From the NCBI GenBank assembly GCA_029531795.1, contig JAPEIS010000007.1:2418001-2482000 (forward strand): a stretch of 64,000 bases of DNA. Reading direction: 5' to 3'. Origin of the DNA: Sclerotinia nivalis (lineage: Eukaryota; Ascomycota; Leotiomycetes; Helotiales; Sclerotiniaceae). The notes under the pieces are model-generated. The model saw nothing but the letters and a program-made list of their open reading frames with translations. It searched no databases and was not told the DNA's origin. Positions 58,735-64,000 of the stretch are shown here, in pieces (position 1 is the stretch's first letter; every line of letters begins with the position of its first letter). A program made the translations under genes and the position numbers.

Positions 58735-61700
58735 TCACTCCCACCACCTCTTATCCAAGCCCTCCAAAAACTTCAAACCCACATTAACAAAACTCCTCCA
58801 CAAATCCACCTCCTGCATCCATGGTCTCTTCTGAACCGCAAAAGCAACACCCGCGACAATCTTCGCCAACTCTTTTTCATCGGGCGCCATAACCAAATAT
58901 TTATCCCTCTTTGCTATCACTTTATCCTCAAATTGTTTCTCAAAAGGTTCTATCAGATTCTTACACGTCTCATGCATACAAAACTCTGAAAACGGCTGAT
59001 CTTTCGGAACAAATAACCAAGTGAACATGCGCCCTGTGAGATCATAAAAGGTAAATTCATTGCATATATCGTGACGAGCTGTTAGAGGATAGAAATATGG
59101 AGCGCTCCATAAGCGAAGTAGAGCGAATTTGGCATCGGGGTGAGAAGTTGAGAACTTTCTGGCAGTATTTAAGAGGCGCGGGACTCTAGAGGGATCTTCC
59201 ATCCGGCATAGCATTTCGGGATTAGGAATAACAGGACCCCAAGCGACGAAGAAGTCAGGTTTGGAAGGACGAATGGATTCTGTACCCTGAAATGCCTGAC
59301 AATTGGATCCTATCGATGCATGACTACGAATGATACCAGACTTGTAAACTGCAAAAGGCTGTGTCAGTAACTTTCTGGGAAAAGGAAAGAGCGGATTCTT
59401 ACGTCTTGCAATGATAGGTCGAATTTTCATATCCCATTCAAGGGGGAATGATGCGTAATCATCTCTGAACTTCATTTGCCTTCGATAGTTGTCGAGATCG
59501 GTGCAAAATCCTTCGGGCTGATGGATTATAGATTTGTCTGTTCTAATATCTGGATAACTCTTGGCTCGCTCCCCCTGCTTGAACATCAAAGAGTCTTTGA
59601 ATGTCTTTCCCTCTTCCGAATTCAGGAAGCCTGGGTTAAAAAACGGGTATATTTTGCTCACCGCCTTCTCTACATCATTCATGTCGTCAGCTGTGACCTT
59701 GAGCCAACTCATCACCTCAAAATTGAGCACTGTTGAAGGTGCTTTAAAGAAGGGTTTTCGAGAACAATTGTACCACCAGGATTCACGGGTCATTTTCTTC
59801 ATTTGTAGATACCGCTCCCGTCCATTGGGGGTAAAGTCCGCTTGGTGCCAAACTTTTTTGAAAGCTATTCAATAAGTTAGTTTTGCTTGGGAATGTGAGA
59901 AGAGGACTGGAATCATACTTCTTGATTTTGTCTTCTCAATGAACCTTTTAAAATCTCCTTTTAAATAATCAATAGGAAAGTCATCTTTGTGAGTCTTCTC
60001 GACTACAAGTCTATCTACAACGGGCCGAAGCTCTCTGGGAAATTCTTTCGGATAGTCGTCATCATCATAGTCATCGTCATCCACATCTTCAAGTTCATCA
60101 CCGCCGTCATCCTCGACCGCACTTTTACGAGGCCCATGAGATTCATTTCCGGAATCTTCTGATTCCCAATTCCAGGTTCCTTCGACGAATGTTTTCGTGG
60201 AAAGCTCTTCCTCCTCAAATGCTCTCAATGAATCCTTTTTCCCAACGGCTACCTGGGAATTCGATACCTCTTCGGCTCGCTCCTCTGGAAATAATACCTC
60301 GTCCTCCAAAGCATCTGCCTCATTGTAAAAGAGATTGCTCGTCAATGAATCTATTGGTTCAGTCGGTCGCTGGTTCCAGTCATCGAGGTCATGAAAGATT
60401 TTTGCTCTCTCATCTTGATGGCAGTCCCATTGGTTTATGAACTGTTCGGGGCCTCCTGGTCTGACGTCTTTATGAAGGCAGTCTTCATCTCGATAAAGCG
60501 CCTTTAAGATAGAAGCCGCCGGTTTGTACAAGTCTGTAACCTTGCGACACCGAAGTGCCTTAGTAAGCATCTAAGCTTTGTTAGTAGGGATTGATAAGTT
60601 CTCTCAACGGGGTAACTTACCTGCTGAACATTATAATACAGTGCACCAAAATTTCCCCCAGGCTCAAGATCCCAAACATAAATATCATAATAATCTTTGA
60701 AGGAAAAGTTCCACTTCCGATGACGATCCATTTCCTCGAAAAATTCAGGTCCAATTCTTTTTAAAATATTCCACTCATTTTTGACCACTCGTCCAACACC
60801 ACGTTTCTCTCGCCATAGCCATCGTTCTTCTTCCGGAGGTTTCACCAACAACTTAGCACTCTCAGCATCTCTAACAAGCAAAACTAAACGATGACTTTGC
60901 ATGGATAGATATTGAATGAATCGGCGACTTGCTTGATCGTCTCGTTTAATATGGGCACAGATCACGTTTCTTGCTTGGAATATAGCATGCTGACGCCGGG
61001 CCTGTCTGTTACGACCTGCTTGTGAGAAACTCACACTGAGCTCCTTGGCATCCGGATCTATACTTTCGTAGTACATGACGAAGCCCTATCAAGGATATCG
61101 TTAGTTGGCCGATCATAAGTAGGGCCAATAAAACTCGCCAGTTGTAGGGCATGCTGCCTCAGTTTAGTTCCAATCCATGATGCCCAATTTGACGCAGGAA
61201 AGTACCCCCAATAGGCCAACATGCTCAGCTCAAAGAACTCGTCCCAATTTCGACAAAGCTCGATTGCAGTATTGAGGTTACTATCCTTCGCGATGATGGA
61301 GAAATGTAACCACCCTCCACGACTCATTGCTTTATCACTGGGGTAATTCCATATCGTTCTACCACAAATCTTTACGCGGATCTTCTTGCGTACTTTCTGA
61401 GCATTATTAGAATTACCGAAATCAATAGCACCCCCTTCCTCACCGCCCATAATGTTTTCCATGGATGGTGCCATTCCAGGGACCATTCCACGCATACTCT
61501 CAGCTGCCTCTTCTCGGGAAATCTCTTGCTTTGAACGCCATGTTCCAGGTAATCCACCACGCTTTTTCCGTGTAAACCTGATCTTTAAATCATAAGGGTC
61601 AGCAAGGTCGGCTTCATGGTTTTCGTGACCATGAGCGTCATTGGTTGGAGCCTCTGGTTCATTTTCCTCTTCTGCTTCTTCTTCAGACCGAAAGAAATCT

Positions 61701-63320
61701 GCGCATGCATCGCGAATTTCTTGGAGGCTAGGTTTCTCCATTTTGAGACAGACATCTCTCAGAGCCGTACCAGTCACTTCCACATCTGCAAAGAATGCCT
61801 CGATACTATCAGCGCGAAGAGCTGCTGGGAGTAATGCGGCGTGCCCAAGCAATAATCGACAGAACAATAAGTGCTTGATCTCAGATATCTCGCCGAGTAG
61901 TCGTTGGACTTCAAATTCTGTAAAGGTCCGGGTTGTTTTTTGAACGTGAGGATTCTCTGCCGTACCAGCCACCATTACTCCATGAACATCAAGGTCAATT
62001 TTGATTCCATGAGCCAACCTATGATGTATGTCCTTTCGGGTTTCGATTAGAGATTTATCAGGGAGCTCTTGTGGATTGGGAGTCGGTTTGCTTGCCTTGG
62101 CCGCGTGAGAAGGAGTGGTAGTTGTAGCTGCTCCATTCTTCTTCTTTTTCTTCTTCGACTTTTTGGATATAGAAGAGGACTCAATTTGGGATACAAGTTC
62201 GTCGATACTATTTGTGTTAAAGGTTGGTTCTTGAGATGCCACATTATTCTCGGTCAAATCATTCTTGTCAATTTCATTCGAGGGTGGTTTTTCCATTTCT
62301 GGTTCTTCCGTTTTTAGTTCTTCTTCTGAGGACATCCATAAAAAATGTCGCATGAGATCTTTTAGATATGGTCAGTTTGTATCGATTAGACATATAACGT
62401 GAAGTCCTCCCTTCAAAGTGTGCACATGAGATTTTTAGAGTGTAACTCAACATACCAATAAAGTTCCCTCTCCCATCCTCCAGTTCATCTCCAATAGGGT
62501 CCCACTCCATATCTTCATCCGTGCCCTCATTCTCCTCTGCCTCCTTCATCTTCTCCTTATAAAGTTTCTCCAGAAAAGTATCTTGCTTTTTCTCCTCTTC
62601 CCTTCTCAATCTCTCCTCCATTCTTTGTTTTGCTTGCTTCCAATTTCTTTGCCATAATTGTGCTTCTTGTTTTATCTTCTTTTGTTCCTTTTCTCGATTT
62701 GCTTCCTCGTCGTCCTGACATTCTCGTACCCATTTGAACCATTGATGATTTTTATACAAGATCTGAGATGAATTTAATTAGCATAGAGTCCATAGTATTT
62801 ATCGAAGATTGACAAACATCGGCAGTTCTTCTCTCGAGTCTTTCTAAAGCTTTGGTAACATATATTTTCTGGTTCATGAGTTGATCCAAGAACTTCGCAT
62901 GCCCATAATCCATATTCTGACTGAAGAATCGACTATGGTGCAACCTTCTTGCCCTTATTACTCTTTCTAGTAATTGATATTTGGTCCATAACCAATCATG
63001 TAGTTCCTTGCATTCTGCCTCCGTTGTTACGCCCTTAAACGTCTCATTTCCCAGGGCAGTTTTCGTATTCGCAAAGTACAGAGGAAAATTCTTGTCCAGG
63101 CGTTCAAGTCGAGCTGTGCGAATTTTGTATCCGCGGTAGAGACCTGAAGGTTGTTAGATTTCTTCATTATCTCGGAGCGTTTCTGGGGACATAGAAACCT
63201 TGGCATTGTTTAGAGTGGAAGCTACAAAAGAGACCATTTATAGATGTAGCAGTCTCCAAGCAGCGTTTCTCATCAGACACATTCAGTGCATTGCACTGTG
63301 AAGGAGAATTGGTATCCATT
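58735..63320 (-). CDS. Large multi-exon protein of unknown function with an N-terminal Cys/His motif (about 1390 aa)
   Basis: Start MDTNSPSQCNALNVSDEKRC. The N-terminus (C-x-A...RC...GLFCSFHSKQCQGLYRGYK) looks like a small zinc-binding knuckle. A long Glu/Lys-rich coiled coil follows (62480-62740), then a poly-Lys stretch, then conserved globular-looking regions (AYWGYFPASNWASW, WRSKQEISREEAAESMRG). An acidic Asp/Glu run lies near 60060-60120. The C-terminus (FEGLDKRWWE-like end) is conserved in style. Introns link exons ending RTAD, NFI, HALQL, NVQQ, TKS and IIAR with correct phase. The joint at 61138-61086 works only as a GC-AG intron (GCGAGT...CTAAC...GATAG). I do not recognise the family. 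It looks like a fungus-specific nuclear or cytoplasmic protein. Confidence 0.7.
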
Positions 63321-64000
63321 GCCGTACTTCATTGACAAGATTGTAGAGGTGTGAAATAAAGCTTCCTCCTAGGAGGTTATAGAACTTGCGTGGGACGAAG
63401 GTCTTGAGGTCCTGATAGGAAACGCGTTTCGCGTTTGAATGTGATATCTGATAACCATGGCAGTTTAACGTTGCTCGAGAACGTTCAAAAAAGCAATTGA
63501 ATGAAAGACTGATATCATAAGAAGCTCGGGAAAGCCAAGGTCCCACTCAGGTCGGGCTGTATAGAAGAAGATTTGGATCCATCTCAAAAAAGAAAAAAGA
63601 GTTTCTGAAATCGAAATCGAAATCGAAATCTCAAAATACCGACCTGTTTGCTTCTTTATCGGAAAAGCATCCAGCTACCCCGCCTTTCCCCGTAAAATGT
63701 AAAACGTAATTGCTGCACAACTGCCAAACAGCCTTTTCTTTTGAATTGGCGTGATGAATAATTGGCCCTCTCAAAGTACCGTGTAGATTTTACCAAAACT
63801 CAGTACTATTGTAAAGCTCAAATTTCAAAAAAGCTTGAATACCTACCTAGTTGGCCAGTTTCTGAATGCCGCCTGTAGTTTAATATGGCCGAATTGGAAC
63901 TCGTATATAAATAAGTATTGATAGAAAACGTATATGGAACTAGAAGATGTAGATCTAATTTAATGTTTGCTTGTTCATAGCACCTGCCATTTTATTTATC
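63321..64000. other. Upstream intergenic region to the window end, no gene seen
   Basis: Contains a GAAATC triple repeat near 63608-63632. The minus-strand frame at 63283-63546 is not supported as coding. Confidence 0.5.

Overview
The window looks like nuclear DNA of a filamentous ascomycete. Genes carry short GT-AG introns of about 40-150 nt with CTAAC/CTGAC branch sites, intergenic DNA is AT-rich, and the gene content is fungal (fungal-rhodopsin protein, 2EXR protein, LysM protein, GH28, Fot1/Pogo transposons with RIP-like C-to-T/G-to-A decay). A Leotiomycete, probably Sclerotiniaceae (Botrytis/Sclerotinia relatives), is my best guess. It is inferred from protein style and the Flipper-like element, not from a search.

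Layout: 1-2.8 kb holds the 3' part of a TBC-domain Rab GAP with an EF-hand. About 3.3-3.9 kb has a decayed transcription-factor relic. 4.7-9.5 kb is a large disordered protein. 10.2-12.0 kb is a dead Fot1/Pogo element. 13.3-14.6 kb is an epoxide hydrolase and 17.6-18.3 kb a 2EXR protein. 19.0-21.8 kb is a ten-exon gene of unknown function. 21.9-23.7 kb is a second transposon copy in opposite orientation. 24.4-29.3 kb is a very large gene of unknown function, broken by a 16-bp tandem duplication and three nonsense codons. 30.2-32.8 kb is a gamma-tubulin complex GCP2/Spc97 gene with an in-frame stop. 37.3-38.0 kb is a secreted LysM protein. 39.4 kb is an initiator tRNA gene split by a spliceosomal-type sequence. 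40.7-42.3 kb is a secreted SGNH esterase with a one-base frameshift. 43.5-44.7 kb holds relics of an ML/NPC2-like protein and an enoyl reductase. 45.2-47.1 kb is a NAPE-PLD-like metallo-beta-lactamase. 48.5-49.7 kb is a fungal-rhodopsin membrane protein. 50.2-51.4 kb is an F-box/LRR relic. 51.7-53.7 kb is a DHA2-type MFS transporter, damaged near its 5' end and divergent from an intact FAD monooxygenase at 54.2-56.1 kb. 56.5-57.9 kb is a GH28 pectinase-type enzyme. 58.7-63.3 kb is a large multi-exon protein of unknown function.

The standout is the initiator tRNA-Met at 39389-39513. Removing a 53-nt GTAAGC...TACTAAC...TTTCAG segment from the T-loop leaves a perfect 72-nt initiator tRNA. The second theme is decay: about ten loci between 3 and 54 kb carry stops, frameshifts or insertions, while several genes among them (epoxide hydrolase, LysM, rhodopsin, FMO) remain clean. 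I see no operon-like or obviously co-functional cluster. The divergent transporter/monooxygenase pair is the only arrangement that suggests joint regulation.
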